64,000 bases of DNA from Delftia sp. PS-11 (GCF_029870285.1 NZ_JACSYA010000021.1:1-64000), one strand, 5' to 3'. Positions 1 to 9,190 are shown, counted from the first letter of the stretch. Made by a program: numbers and translations. The notes: generated by a model not told the origin, from the sequence alone.

Positions 1-55
1 TTCAGCAGCTCTCTTTGCGCATGCCGCAGGGAGCAGCGCCGCTACCATTGGCGCC

Positions 56-1198
56 ATGACCCTGCCAGCACACACTCCCATCGCCCACCGCTACTGCATC
101 GGCCTGATGTCCGGCACCTCGCTCGACGGGGTGGACGGCGTGCTGGTGGACTTTGCCGAAGGCACCCAGGTCCTGCAGCATGCCAGCTGCGGCTTCGATG
201 CCGCGCTGCGCAGCGAACTGCTGGCACTCAACCGCACCGGGGGCCACGACGAACTGCACCGCGCCGCCCTGGCCGCCAACGCGCTGGCGCGCAGCTACGC
301 CGGGGTGGTGCGCGAACTGCTGCAGGCTTCGGGCCTGCCGCCGGGACAGATAGCCGCCATCGGCGCCCACGGCCAGACCGTGCGCCACCGCCCGCACATG
401 TTCGATGGCACAGGCTATACGCTGCAGCTCAACAGCCCGGCCCTGCTGGCAGAACTCTGCGGCATCACAGTGGTGGCCGACCTGCGCAGCCGCGATGTGG
501 CCGCTGGCGGCCAGGGCGCGCCGCTGGTGCCGGCCTTCCACCAGGGCGTGTTCGGCCATCCTGGCAAGACCGTGCTGGTGCTCAACCTCGGCGGCATTGC
601 CAACCTCAGCGTGCTGGACGCGGATGGCGCCACGGTGCTGGGCTTCGACTGCGGCCCCGGCAACGCGCTGATGGATGGCTGGTGCCAGCGCCATACCGGC
701 CAGCCCTATGACGACGGCGGCCGCTGGGCCGCCACGGGCAGCGTGCTGCCACCGCTGCTCGACCGCCTGCTGGCCGAGCCCTTTCTGGGCGAGCCACCGC
801 CCAAGAGCACGGGACGCGACCTGTTCCATGCCGACTGGCTGGCCAGCCATCTCGCTGCCGCTGCGCCCGGCGCATCCCCTGCCGACGTGCAGGCCACGCT
901 CACCGAATTCACGGCCCGCGCCTGCGCCGACGCTGTGCAGCGCTTCGGGCGGGGCGGCGGCGAGCTGCTGGTCTGCGGCGGCGGCGCCTTCAACACACAG
1001 CTGATGCAGCGCATCGCCGCCCTGCTGCCCGGCGTGGCCGTGGACACCACGGCTGCGCGCGGCCTGCCGCCCCAGCAGGTCGAGGCTGCGGCCTTCGCAT
1101 GGCTGGCGCGCCAGGCCCTGCTGGGCCTGCCAGGCAACCTGCCTGCCGTCACCGGCGCACACGGCCCGCGCATCCTGGGCGCCATCTACCCAGCTTGA
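56..1198 (+). CDS. anmK: anhydro-N-acetylmuramic acid kinase
   Basis: The 380-aa protein matches AnmK, a cytosolic kinase that cleaves and phosphorylates 1,6-anhydro-MurNAc to MurNAc-6-phosphate during peptidoglycan recycling. The N-terminal phosphate-binding motif GLMSGTSLDGVD lies at residues 16-27. Further ASKHA-fold motifs follow in order: VVADLRSRDVAAGGQGAPL, LNLGGIANLS, GFDCGPGNALMD and VCGGGAFN. Length is close to that usual for the family. The ATG at 56 is the first in-frame start in the window. The gene appears monocistronic and converges with the purine permease gene across a shared intergenic hairpin. Confidence 0.96.
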   Translation: MTLPAHTPIAHRYCIGLMSGTSLDGVDGVLVDFAEGTQVLQHASCGFDAALRSELLALNRTGGHDELHRAALAANALARSYAGVVRELLQASGLPPGQIAAIGAHGQTVRHRPHMFDGTGYTLQLNSPALLAELCGITVVADLRSRDVAAGGQGAPLVPAFHQGVFGHPGKTVLVLNLGGIANLSVLDADGATVLGFDCGPGNALMDGWCQRHTGQPYDDGGRWAATGSVLPPLLDRLLAEPFLGEPPPKSTGRDLFHADWLASHLAAAAPGASPADVQATLTEFTARACADAVQRFGRGGGELLVCGGGAFNTQLMQRIAALLPGVAVDTTAARGLPPQQVEAAAFAWLARQALLGLPGNLPAVTGAHGPRILGAIYPA

Positions 1199-1207
1199 CA
1201 GCGCCAG

Positions 1208-1247
1208 CAAAAAGGCCCGTGCAAGGCATGACTGCCAGGCACGGGCC
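1208..1247 (-). terminator. rho-independent terminator of the purine permease gene
   Basis: A perfect 9-bp stem pairs 1214-1222 with 1239-1247, with an inner GGCA/TGCC pair inside the loop. Read on the minus strand it is followed by a run of five T, so it should terminate the permease transcript. On the plus strand it is followed by C, so it is a poor terminator for anmK. Confidence 0.75.
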
Positions 1248-1270
1248 CCCCACCAATACAGGGCGAACTG

Positions 1271-2569
1271 TCAGCCGCCGATATAAACGAATTTGAACAG
1301 GAAGACGCCGCCGATCAGCCACACCATCCAGTGCACTTCCCTGGAACGGCCCGTGAACAGCTTGAGCACGGCATAGGTGATGAAGCCGAACGCCAGCCCA
1401 TTGGCCACGGAATAGGTGAAAGGCATGAGCAGCGCCGTGACAGCGGCAGGAATGGCCTCGGTCGTCTCATCCCACTCGATCTCCGTCAGCTCCCTGAGCA
1501 TCAGGCAGGCCACGAAAAACAGCGCAGGCGCCGTAGCGTAGGCAGGCACGACACCGGCCAGCGGCGACAGGAACAGGCAGCACAGGAACAGCGCGGCCAC
1601 GGTCAGCGCCGTCAGGCCCGTGCGTCCGCCCGCCTGCACGCCGGCAGCGCTCTCCACATAGGCGGTGGTGCTGGAAGTGCCCAGCAGCGAGCCTGCGAAG
1701 ATGGCGCCGCTGTCGGCCAGCAGCGAGCGGTTGAAGCGCTGCATGCGGCTGGGCACCAGCAGGCCCGCGCGCTTGGCCACGCCCATCAGCGTGCCCGTGG
1801 CATCGAACAGCTCGACCAGGAAGAACACCAGCACCACGTTCAGGATGCCGCCCGTCAGTGCTGCCTTGATGTCCAGCTGCAGGAAGGTGGGCGCAATCGA
1901 AGGCGGGGCCGAGACCAGGCCATGGAACTCATTGCCTGCGAAGAAGAAGGAAGCCACCGTGACGGCAACGATGCCGATCAGGATGGCGCCCGGCACCTTG
2001 AGCCGGTCCAGCACCACGATGATCAGAAAACCCAGCGTGGCCAGAATGGCCTCGGGCTTGTGCAGATCGCCCAGCGTCACATACGTGGCCGGCGAGGCCG
2101 CCACGATGCCTGCGCTCTTGAGCGCGATCAGCGCCAGGAACAGGCCGATGCCCACGGTGATCGCGATGCGGATGGACTGCGGTATGCCCTTGATGATCAG
2201 CTCGCGCAGGCCGAACACCGTCACCAGCAGGAACAGGCAGCCCGAGACGAAGACCGCGCCCAGCGCCGCCTGCCAGGTAAAGCCCATGTGCAGCACCACC
2301 ACATAGGCGAAATAGGCATTGAGCCCCATGCCCGGCGCCAGCGCGATCGGGTAGTTGGCATACAGCGCCATGATGGTCGTGCCCAGGGCCGCAATCAGGC
2401 AGGTGGCCACGAAGACCGCCCCCTTGGGCATGCCCGCATCCCCCAGGATCGAGGGATTGACGAAGATGATGTAGGCCATCGTCAGAAAGGTCGTCAGGCC
2501 GGCGACCAGCTCGGTTCTTACATCGGTGCCATGCTCGCTGAGCTTGAACACCCGTTCCATCCAGTTCAT
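1271..2569 (-). CDS. NCS2/AzgA-family purine permease
   Basis: This 432-aa multi-spanning inner-membrane protein belongs to the AzgA-like branch of the nucleobase:cation symporter family (adenine, guanine or hypoxanthine uptake). It begins MNWMERVFKLSEHGTDVRTE and has the family signatures TFLTMAYIIFVNPSIL and APGMGLNAYFAY. A second conserved block is the DATGTLMGVAKRAGLL segment. The start at 2569 is chosen because GGAGA lies a few bases upstream and the homology begins there, although the frame is open further upstream. It follows xdhA-xdhB on the same strand, which suggests a purine salvage or catabolism role. Which purine is carried cannot be read from the sequence. Confidence 0.9.
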   Translation of the reverse strand: MNWMERVFKLSEHGTDVRTELVAGLTTFLTMAYIIFVNPSILGDAGMPKGAVFVATCLIAALGTTIMALYANYPIALAPGMGLNAYFAYVVVLHMGFTWQAALGAVFVSGCLFLLVTVFGLRELIIKGIPQSIRIAITVGIGLFLALIALKSAGIVAASPATYVTLGDLHKPEAILATLGFLIIVVLDRLKVPGAILIGIVAVTVASFFFAGNEFHGLVSAPPSIAPTFLQLDIKAALTGGILNVVLVFFLVELFDATGTLMGVAKRAGLLVPSRMQRFNRSLLADSGAIFAGSLLGTSSTTAYVESAAGVQAGGRTGLTALTVAALFLCCLFLSPLAGVVPAYATAPALFFVACLMLRELTEIEWDETTEAIPAAVTALLMPFTYSVANGLAFGFITYAVLKLFTGRSREVHWMVWLIGGVFLFKFVYIGG

Positions 2570-2744
2570 CGCTTTGTCTCCGTGTTGTTTTCGCATGCGG
2601 GGCGCAACGGTTGTGAAAGCGCCCAGGGTGGTGCGCCGGCTGTCCGGGCCGGCACAGGGCATGGCACCCTGCCGGGCAGCCATGGACCAGGTTGCGCGCA
2701 TGGCTGCGCGCAGATTCATGAGGAAAGGGGTGGCGCCGAGGCGC

Positions 2745-5171
2745 TCAGCCCCCGGCGGCCTGCACCGCCTCGATGGCGCGCAGGATGGACTCGGGCGTGG
2801 CCGGCGCCTGCAGCGGCGGGCTGGCACGGTGGCCGCCTACGGCCGAGACGGCATCGCGGATGGCGTAGAACACCGAGAAAGGCAGCAGCAGCGGCGGCTC
2901 GCCCACGGCCTTGCTCCGGTGGATGGAGTCCTCGAAGTTGTCGCCCTCGAACAGGCGCACATTGAACACCGGCGGGCAGTCATTGGCCGTCGGGATTTTG
3001 TAGGTGCTGGGCGCGTGCGTGGTGAGCTTGCCGCTTTGCGGATGCCAGACCAGCTCCTCGGTGGTCAGCCAGCCCATGCCCTGGATGAAGGCGCCCTCCA
3101 CCTGGCCCACGTCCACGGCCGGGTTCAGCGAGCGGCCCACGTCGTGCAGCACGTCGGCGCGCAGCAGCTTGAACTCGCCCGTCAGCGTATCCACCACCAC
3201 CTCGCTGACGGCCGCGCCGTAGGCGTAGTAGTAGAAAGGCCGCCCCTGCAGGGTATCCTTGTTCCAGGACAGGCCAGGCGTGGCGTAAAAGCCGTCGGAC
3301 CACAGCTGCACGCGCTCGATGTAGGCCTCGCCGACCACCGTCCTGAAATCCAGCACCTTGCCATTGACATGGACCTGATCGTTGGCAAAGCGCACATCCT
3401 CGGCACGCCCGCCATGGCGCGCGGCAACGCAGGCCGCCAGGCGCTCGCGGATCTGGCGGGCTGCATCCTGCGCCGCCTTGCCATTGAGGTCGGCACCCGT
3501 CGAGGCCGCCGTGGCCGAGGTGTTGGCCACCTTGGAGGTATCGGTGGCCGTGACACGCACACGCGCAAACCCCACGCCCAGCTCATGCGCCACCACCTGG
3601 GCCACCTTGGTGTTCAGGCCCTGGCCCATCTCGGTGCCGCCATGGTTCACGAGGATAGAGCCATCGTTGTAGACATGGACCAGGGCACCGGCCTGGTTGA
3701 AGTGCTTGACGTTGAAAGAGATGCCGAATTTGAGCGGCGTCAGCGCCAGGCCGCGCTTGAGCACGGGGCTGGCCGCGTTGAACGCCGCCACCGCTTCGCG
3801 GCGCGCACGGTAGTCGCTGCAGGACTCCAGCTCGGCCACCAGCTCATGGATGATGTTGTCGGTCACGACCTGGCCGTAGGGCGTCACATTGCGCTCGGTC
3901 TTGCCGTAGAAGTTGATGCGGCGCACATCCAGCGGATCGTGGCCCAGCTCGCGCGCTACCGAATCCAGGATGTTCTCGATGGCAATCGCCCCTTGCGGGC
4001 CGCCAAAGCCACGGAACGCCGTGTTGCTCTGGGTGTTGGTGCGGCCGGAGTAGCCATGCATGGCGACATCGGGCAGCCAGTAGGCATTGTCGAAATGGCA
4101 CAGCGCGCGCGTCATCACGGGGCCTGACAGGTCGGCGGAATGGCCGGCGCGCGACACCATGGAAATCTCGGCGCCCAGAATGCGGCCCTCGCCGTCATAG
4201 CCCACCTCGTACTCGTACCAGAAGCAGTGGCGCCGGCCCGTGACCATGAAGTCATCGTCGCGGTCCAGACGCAGCTTGACCGGGCGGCGCAGCCGCGTCG
4301 CCGCCACCGACGCCACGCAGGCGAACAGCGCCGACTGCGACTCCTTTCCGCCGAAGCCGCCGCCCATGCGCCGGCACTCCACCTGCACGGCATGCGAAGA
4401 CACACCCAGCGCGTGCGCCACCAGATGCTGCATCTCGCTGGGGTGCTGCGTGGAGCAATGCAGATGCACGGCGCCATCCTCCTTGGGAATGGCGTAGCTG
4501 ATCTGGCCTTCGAGATAGAACTGCTCCTGCCCGCCCACGTAAAACGTGGACTTCAGGCGGTGCGGCGCCTGCTCGATAGCCCGGCGCGCGCCGCCTTCAT
4601 GGGTGCTGCGCTCCAGGTGCATGGGCGGCAGCACGTACCGGCCTTGCGCATGGGCCTGCTGGGGCGTGAGCACGGGCGGCTCGGCCGTGATGTCGGCCAC
4701 AGCCTTGGCCTGTGCAGCAGCGCGCCGCGCAGCGTCGCGCGACTCGGCGACCACCGCAAACAGCGGCTGGCCCACATAGCGGATCTCGCCACTGCACAGA
4801 ATCGGATCGTCATGGATGATGGAGCCGCAGTCATTGACGCCGGGAATGTCCTCGGCCGTGAGCACGGCCACCACACCGGGCATGGCGCGCAGGGCGTCCA
4901 GCCGCAGCGCATTGAGCCGGCCGCTGGCCACGGGCGACAGGCCCAGCGCGCAGTGCAGCGTGCCGTCCAGCTCGGGCAGGTCGTCAATGTAGGCGGCCTC
5001 GCCCGCCACATGCAGATGGGCCGACTCATGCGGGCGGCTGATGCCCACGCGCTGGCCCTGCGCATGCGCGCTGGCCTCGGCGCGCTCATCCACGCGGAAA
5101 GCCGTGTTCTTCAGATAATGGGCAAAGGCTTCGTTGGAATGCAGCAGTGCGGGATCGATGGGACGGTTCAT
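2745..5171 (-). CDS. xdhB: xanthine dehydrogenase, molybdopterin-binding subunit
   Basis: The 808-aa large subunit of a bacterial two-gene xanthine dehydrogenase, which oxidises hypoxanthine and xanthine to urate. The aldehyde-oxidase a/b hammerhead domain is N-terminal (AYIDDLPELDGTLH). The molybdopterin domain follows, with GGGFGGKESQ, AFRGFGGPQG and GGTEMGQGLNTKVAQ. The conserved glutamate region VGEPPLLLPFSV is near the C-terminus, where the catalytic Glu of the family lies. The start at 5171 has GGAG upstream and sits 1 nt after the xdhA stop codon, so translation is probably coupled. No xdhC (cofactor sulfuration and insertion factor) follows; the next gene is a purine permease. Confidence 0.96.
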   Translation of the reverse strand: MNRPIDPALLHSNEAFAHYLKNTAFRVDERAEASAHAQGQRVGISRPHESAHLHVAGEAAYIDDLPELDGTLHCALGLSPVASGRLNALRLDALRAMPGVVAVLTAEDIPGVNDCGSIIHDDPILCSGEIRYVGQPLFAVVAESRDAARRAAAQAKAVADITAEPPVLTPQQAHAQGRYVLPPMHLERSTHEGGARRAIEQAPHRLKSTFYVGGQEQFYLEGQISYAIPKEDGAVHLHCSTQHPSEMQHLVAHALGVSSHAVQVECRRMGGGFGGKESQSALFACVASVAATRLRRPVKLRLDRDDDFMVTGRRHCFWYEYEVGYDGEGRILGAEISMVSRAGHSADLSGPVMTRALCHFDNAYWLPDVAMHGYSGRTNTQSNTAFRGFGGPQGAIAIENILDSVARELGHDPLDVRRINFYGKTERNVTPYGQVVTDNIIHELVAELESCSDYRARREAVAAFNAASPVLKRGLALTPLKFGISFNVKHFNQAGALVHVYNDGSILVNHGGTEMGQGLNTKVAQVVAHELGVGFARVRVTATDTSKVANTSATAASTGADLNGKAAQDAARQIRERLAACVAARHGGRAEDVRFANDQVHVNGKVLDFRTVVGEAYIERVQLWSDGFYATPGLSWNKDTLQGRPFYYYAYGAAVSEVVVDTLTGEFKLLRADVLHDVGRSLNPAVDVGQVEGAFIQGMGWLTTEELVWHPQSGKLTTHAPSTYKIPTANDCPPVFNVRLFEGDNFEDSIHRSKAVGEPPLLLPFSVFYAIRDAVSAVGGHRASPPLQAPATPESILRAIEAVQAAGG

Positions 5172-5172
5172 T

Positions 5173-6792
5173 TCAGGCTCCTTGCACTGCGGCGTGGTGA
5201 GGCATGACGCTCCAGACGCTGGTGGCCTGGGCCGGCAGCGGCTGCTGAGCACGGGTCTCCAGCCACAGGCGCTGCAGCAGGTTCTGCGCCACCTTGAGGC
5301 GATAGCCGGCACTGGCGCGCATATCGGACAGCGGCTGGAAGTCCTGGGCCAGCGCGGCCTGGGCGGCCTGCACGGCGGACGCATCCCAGGGCCGGCCCAC
5401 AATGGCAGCCTCTGCCAGGGCCGCGCGCTTGACCACGGCCGCCATGCCGCCGAAAGCCAGCCGCGCGGACTTCACCACCTCGCCATCCAGCTCGATGGCC
5501 AGCCCCGCGCACAGCGCAGAGATATCGCAGTCGAAGCGCTTGCTGATTTTGTAGGCGCGTACCTGGCGGCGCGCGGCAGCCAGCGGCACGGCCAGACCCT
5601 GCACGAACTCCCCAGGCTCCAGCCGGTTCTTCATGTAGTCCAGATAGAAGTCGGGCAGCAGCATGCGGCGCACGCGCGCGCCCTTGCGCAGCTCGATCTG
5701 TGCATCCAGCGCCATCAGCACGGGCGGCGAATCGCCAATCGGCGAGCCGTTGGCCACATTGCCACCCATGGTGCCTGCATGGCGGATCGGCAGGGAGGCA
5801 AAACGCAGCCAGACATCGGTCAGCCCCTCGAAGCGCTGCGACAGCGCCGACCAGGCTGCCTCCAGCGAGGCACCAGCGCCGATGTACAGCTCGCCGCCGT
5901 CGATGCTGCCTTCGCCATGGCGCTCCTCGACACGCTTCATCCCGGCCACATCGCCCACATAGATAACGTCGCCCAGATCACGGAACTGCTTGGTCACCCA
6001 CAGGCCCACGTCGGTGGAGCCTGCCAGCAGGCGTGCACCCGGCTTGGCTTCGCACTGCGCCGCCAGCTCGTCCAGCGTGCGCGGCGCATGGAAGCTGTCC
6101 ACGCGGCCGCCCTGGGCGGGATTGGGCGCCGCGTAGTCCAGGCCCGCACCCTGCGAGCGCAGACCCTGCAGGGCCTTCACCACCGGCTCGGTGGCCATGC
6201 GCGTGGCCGGCAGATCGAACATGCGCTGGCCTGCATCCAGAATCGGGCGGTAGCCCGTGCACCGGCACAGATTGCCCGACAGCTCATCGGCCAGTTGCTG
6301 GCGCGAAGGCCGCGTGCCAGCCTGCTGGTGGTGCTCGTAAGCCGACCACAGCGACATCACGAAGCCCGGCGTGCAAAAGCCGCACTGCGAGCCATGGCAG
6401 TCCACCAGCGCCTGCTGCACGGGATGCAGCTGCACGCTGCCGGCCGGCTGCCCCGTGGCGCAGCCTTGCTGGCCCGCGCACTGGCCCTTGACATCTTCGA
6501 CCGTGAACAGCGCCTTGCCATGCAGCGTCGGCAGGAACTGGATGCAGGCATTGACCGTCTGCAGCTGCAGGCCGCCCACGGCATCCGGTGCACCATCTTC
6601 GGCCAGTTCGGCGACCACCACGGTGCATGCACCGCAATCGCCCTCGTTGCAGCCTTCCTTGGTGCCGGTGCAGCGCGCCTGCCCGCGCAGCCAGTCCAGC
6701 ACCGAGCGCGTGGGATGCTGGCCCTGCACCTCGACGATCTGGCCTCGGTGATAAAAGCGAATGGGTTGGGAAGGGGGGCTGTTGTGGCTCAT
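5173..6792 (-). CDS. xdhA: xanthine dehydrogenase, iron-sulfur/FAD subunit
   Basis: The 539-aa small subunit carries electrons from the molybdenum centre in XdhB to NAD. Residues about 1-90 form a plant-ferredoxin-like [2Fe-2S] domain with Cys48, Cys53, Cys56 and probably Cys83. The second [2Fe-2S] domain has QCGFC (Cys137, Cys140) and CRC (Cys176, Cys178). The rest is the FAD-binding and CO-dehydrogenase-flavoprotein-like C-terminal part, with RLLAGSTDVGLWVTK and AGTMGGNVANGSPIGDSPP. All cluster ligands are present. It is the first gene of a minus-strand block (xdhA, xdhB, permease) that lies divergent to a GlxA-type regulator. Confidence 0.96.
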   Translation of the reverse strand: MSHNSPPSQPIRFYHRGQIVEVQGQHPTRSVLDWLRGQARCTGTKEGCNEGDCGACTVVVAELAEDGAPDAVGGLQLQTVNACIQFLPTLHGKALFTVEDVKGQCAGQQGCATGQPAGSVQLHPVQQALVDCHGSQCGFCTPGFVMSLWSAYEHHQQAGTRPSRQQLADELSGNLCRCTGYRPILDAGQRMFDLPATRMATEPVVKALQGLRSQGAGLDYAAPNPAQGGRVDSFHAPRTLDELAAQCEAKPGARLLAGSTDVGLWVTKQFRDLGDVIYVGDVAGMKRVEERHGEGSIDGGELYIGAGASLEAAWSALSQRFEGLTDVWLRFASLPIRHAGTMGGNVANGSPIGDSPPVLMALDAQIELRKGARVRRMLLPDFYLDYMKNRLEPGEFVQGLAVPLAAARRQVRAYKISKRFDCDISALCAGLAIELDGEVVKSARLAFGGMAAVVKRAALAEAAIVGRPWDASAVQAAQAALAQDFQPLSDMRASAGYRLKVAQNLLQRLWLETRAQQPLPAQATSVWSVMPHHAAVQGA

Positions 6793-7223
6793 GCTCGTGG
6801 GGCTGCTGCTGGTGTGCGGACTATTCGAATGTCTGCAAGATTAATTCCAGCCCTGCTTCAACGCATAAGAGGGCCTCGATATTTCCTATGTGCGCCGCCA
6901 TATATTCTTGCCAAAAACAAGGGTAAACCCGATATTTTTCAGCAAATTCCAGCAACCCAGGTTCAAAAAGCAGTGCACTACCGGGCCAGCCGCCAGCTGC
7001 ACCGATCCAACATGCTGCTGGCTGTCTTCATACCCTCGGCACTGCAGGGCAGCCACCGAGCGCGGGCGCGGCTGCGCCATGGCCGAGGAAACGGGCCTGG
7101 CGAAACAGACTGCGCTTGCGGACATGAAAGCGGCATTTCCGGCCATGGCCGGCTGACGCATCACATCATCTTGCGCGTTGATGGCAAGATCACGCCGATC
7201 CGGCATTTCAGGAAGGCACGCTG
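6793..7223. promoter_or_regulatory. 431-bp divergent intergenic region between xdhA and the GlxA-type regulator
   Basis: No coding sequence is recognised here. The part near 6830-6960 is AT-richer than its surroundings. A possible minus-strand promoter for xdhA reads TTTACC (6922-6927), a 17-bp spacer, then TATATG (6899-6904); each hexamer matches consensus at 4 of 6 positions. Close to the regulator start there is an exact inverted repeat, ATCTTGC (7168-7174) and GCAAGAT (7184-7190), with a 9-nt centre, about 34 bp before the ATG. It is a candidate operator. These are weak calls made by eye. Confidence 0.35.
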
Positions 7224-8174
7224 ATGCGGCAGGTTGGATTGATTCTCGAAGATGGCTTTCAACTCATGGGGCTGGCGGCACTGACGGCGTTTGAGCTTGC
7301 CAATGCCGAATTGGGCCAGGAGGGCTACCGGCTGACGGTACTGTCCGAACACGGGGGAACGGTTCGCTCCTCGATGAATACCGGCATCGAAACCCTGCCC
7401 ATCGGGGTCATGCCGGATACCCTCATGGTGGCTGGCGAGTTGCTGCCCCAGGATATCTCGCCCGGCCTGCGCGATTACATCGCCCGTGCCGGCAGCGAAG
7501 CACGGCGGGTGGCGGGCGTGTGCACCGGTGCATTCGTCCTGGCGCAGGCCGGCCTGCTGGACGGACGCGCGGCCACCACGCACTGGGCGCACGCGCGCAC
7601 GCTGCAGGCGCGCTTTCCCAAAGTGCGCGTGGACGAGGACCGCATCTTCATCCGCGATGGCAACATCTGGACCTCGGCCGGCATGTCCTCGGCCATCGAC
7701 CTGACGCTGGCGCTGCTCGAAGAGGACCATGGCCCGGCACTATCGCGGTCCATTGCCCGCAAACTGGTGGTCTACCACCGCCGGCCCGGTGGCCAGTCGC
7801 AGTTCTCGGCCTTGCTGGAACTGGAGCCGCGCTCGGACCGGGTCAAGCGCGCGCTGGCGTATGCGCGCGAGAACCTGCGCAACCCGCTGTCGGTCGAGGA
7901 ACTGGCCGACGCAGCCAGCCTGTCACCGCGCCAGTTCAGCCGGGTATTTCGGGAAGAAACGGGACAATCCCCGGCCAAGGCCGTGGAAATGCTGCGCCTG
8001 GAAGCTGCGCGCGCCATGCTGGAAGATGGCCGCCACCCACTGGACACCATCGCCCGCGACACAGGCTTTGCGGACCGGGATCGCATGCGCCGGGCCTTTC
8101 TGCGCAGCTATGGACAGCCGCCCGCAAGCCTCAAACGCCACCTGAAACTGATGGAAGACAGCAGCGCCACATGA
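7224..8174 (+). CDS. GlxA-family transcriptional regulator (DJ-1/PfpI domain plus AraC HTH)
   Basis: A 316-aa regulator. Residues about 1-180 form a class-I glutamine-amidotransferase/DJ-1-like domain, with Cys100 in the nucleophile-elbow motif AGVCTGAFVLAQAGLLDG followed by a TTHW segment. Residues about 205-310 form an AraC-type double helix-turn-helix (NPLSVEELADAASLSPRQFS and the TIARDTGFADRDRMRRAF segment). The architecture is that of GlxA-type activators, whose effectors are usually unknown. It is followed on the same strand by a hydrolase and a dehydrogenase, each preceded by a TATGTCAT-containing element. These are its most likely targets by position, but this is inference. Confidence 0.9.
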   Translation: MRQVGLILEDGFQLMGLAALTAFELANAELGQEGYRLTVLSEHGGTVRSSMNTGIETLPIGVMPDTLMVAGELLPQDISPGLRDYIARAGSEARRVAGVCTGAFVLAQAGLLDGRAATTHWAHARTLQARFPKVRVDEDRIFIRDGNIWTSAGMSSAIDLTLALLEEDHGPALSRSIARKLVVYHRRPGGQSQFSALLELEPRSDRVKRALAYARENLRNPLSVEELADAASLSPRQFSRVFREETGQSPAKAVEMLRLEAARAMLEDGRHPLDTIARDTGFADRDRMRRAFLRSYGQPPASLKRHLKLMEDSSAT

Positions 8175-8205
8175 CCTGATACGCCGTTTTTATGTCATAC
8201 AGGTC
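8171..8205. promoter_or_regulatory. candidate operator before the alpha/beta hydrolase
   Basis: Nested inverted repeats are visible: ATGAC (8171-8175) with GTCAT (8194-8198), and GACCTG (8173-8178) with CAGGTC (8200-8205). The TATGTCAT core (8191-8198) recurs before the SDR gene at 9183-9190. It overlaps the stop codon of the upstream regulator gene. Binding of that regulator is a guess. Confidence 0.35.
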
Positions 8206-8246
8206 TTCGCACCCAGGAATAACCTGCATTCATCGCAACCCGATGG

Positions 8247-9071
8247 ATGAATGACATGAACCACGCCTCAAGTATCGTCTGGCTCGACACACGCCATGGC
8301 CGCCTGGCCGTGCGCCAGGATGGACCCGATGGTGGCATTCCCCTGCTGCTGCTGCAGCGTTTTCGCGGCACCCTGGACGACTGGGACCCGGCCTTCATCG
8401 CGGCCTTGTCCGCAGACCGCCGGGTCATTCGCTTCGACAGTGCCGGCATTGGCCGCTCCGGGGGCAGGGTGCCTGACACGATCACCGGCATGGCCAGCGT
8501 CGCAGCTGACGTCATACAGGCACTGGGCCTGCCGCAGGCCGACGTGCTCGGCTGGTCGCTGGGCGGCGTCGTAGCGCAGCAACTGGCACTGGATTCGCCG
8601 CATCTGGTGCGGCGCCTGATTGTGGCGGGGTCCAGCCCCGGAGGCATCACGGACGGCCCGCAGCCCCACCCGCGCGTGCCCCAGGTCATGACACGCCAGG
8701 CCAATGATGCCGCAGACTTCCTGTTCCTTTTCTATCCGGAGACCAGCACCGCCATCGCGGCTGGCCAGGCATCGCTGGCACGCATCGCTGCCCAGCCTGG
8801 CATGGGGCCGCAGGTGACGGCCGAGGCCTTCATGGCGCAGGTCAGGGCCATCTCAGGCTGGCCCGGCGTCCTGCATCGGGCCAAGGAGCTGCGCATGCCC
8901 ATCCTGGTCGCCAATGGCGCGCATGACGTGATGCTGCCCGCGTACCGCTCCTTCGTCCTGTCGCAGCAGGCGCCCGACGCCAGGCTGATCCTCTATCCCG
9001 ATGCCGGCCATGCCTTCCTGTTTCAGGAGATCGAAGATTTCGCCGCGCAGGTGGAAAGGTTCCTGGCATAG
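8247..9071 (+). CDS. alpha/beta-fold hydrolase
   Basis: A 274-aa cytosolic protein with the alpha/beta hydrolase fold. The nucleophile elbow GWSLGG places the catalytic Ser at residue 104. The acid is probably Asp227 (NGAHDVMLP) and the base His255 (DAGHAFLF), giving a complete Ser-Asp-His triad. The oxyanion-hole HG motif is replaced by a QRFRGTLDDWDP segment, as in several esterase-like and haloperoxidase-like relatives. The start could be 8247 or the in-frame ATG at 8256. No signal peptide is seen. The substrate is unknown. It is flanked by a GlxA-type regulator and an SDR gene. Confidence 0.87.
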   Translation: MNDMNHASSIVWLDTRHGRLAVRQDGPDGGIPLLLLQRFRGTLDDWDPAFIAALSADRRVIRFDSAGIGRSGGRVPDTITGMASVAADVIQALGLPQADVLGWSLGGVVAQQLALDSPHLVRRLIVAGSSPGGITDGPQPHPRVPQVMTRQANDAADFLFLFYPETSTAIAAGQASLARIAAQPGMGPQVTAEAFMAQVRAISGWPGVLHRAKELRMPILVANGAHDVMLPAYRSFVLSQQAPDARLILYPDAGHAFLFQEIEDFAAQVERFLA

Positions 9072-9115
9072 CCGGTGACGCCATCCGCGCTCAGGACTTC
9101 TCACTGTCTCGCATC

Positions 9116-9141
9116 AGCCCGGCCACAGCGCCGGGCTTTTT
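9116..9141 (+). terminator. rho-independent terminator after the hydrolase gene
   Basis: A perfect 8-bp stem (AGCCCGGC 9116-9123, GCCGGGCT 9130-9137) with a 6-nt loop is followed directly by a run of T (9137-9141). It separates the hydrolase transcript from the SDR gene, which therefore needs its own promoter. Confidence 0.85.
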
Positions 9142-9157
9142 ACTGGTTGCCACTTTC

Positions 9158-9190
9158 ATGACATGTCTTTTATTGACGTTTATATGTCAT
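9158..9190. promoter_or_regulatory. candidate operator before the SDR gene
   Basis: ATGACATG (9158-9165) and TATGTCAT (9183-9190) form an inverted repeat. The right half and its flank resemble 8191-8205 upstream of the hydrolase gene. It lies 78 to 110 bp before the SDR start, just after a terminator, so it is placed where a promoter or operator would be. Confidence 0.35.

Noticed and set aside
1331..4127. Long plus-strand frames opposite the purine permease and xdhB
   Set aside because: They are shadow frames with His/Gln-rich translations and no recognisable domain; the minus-strand genes have full motif sets.
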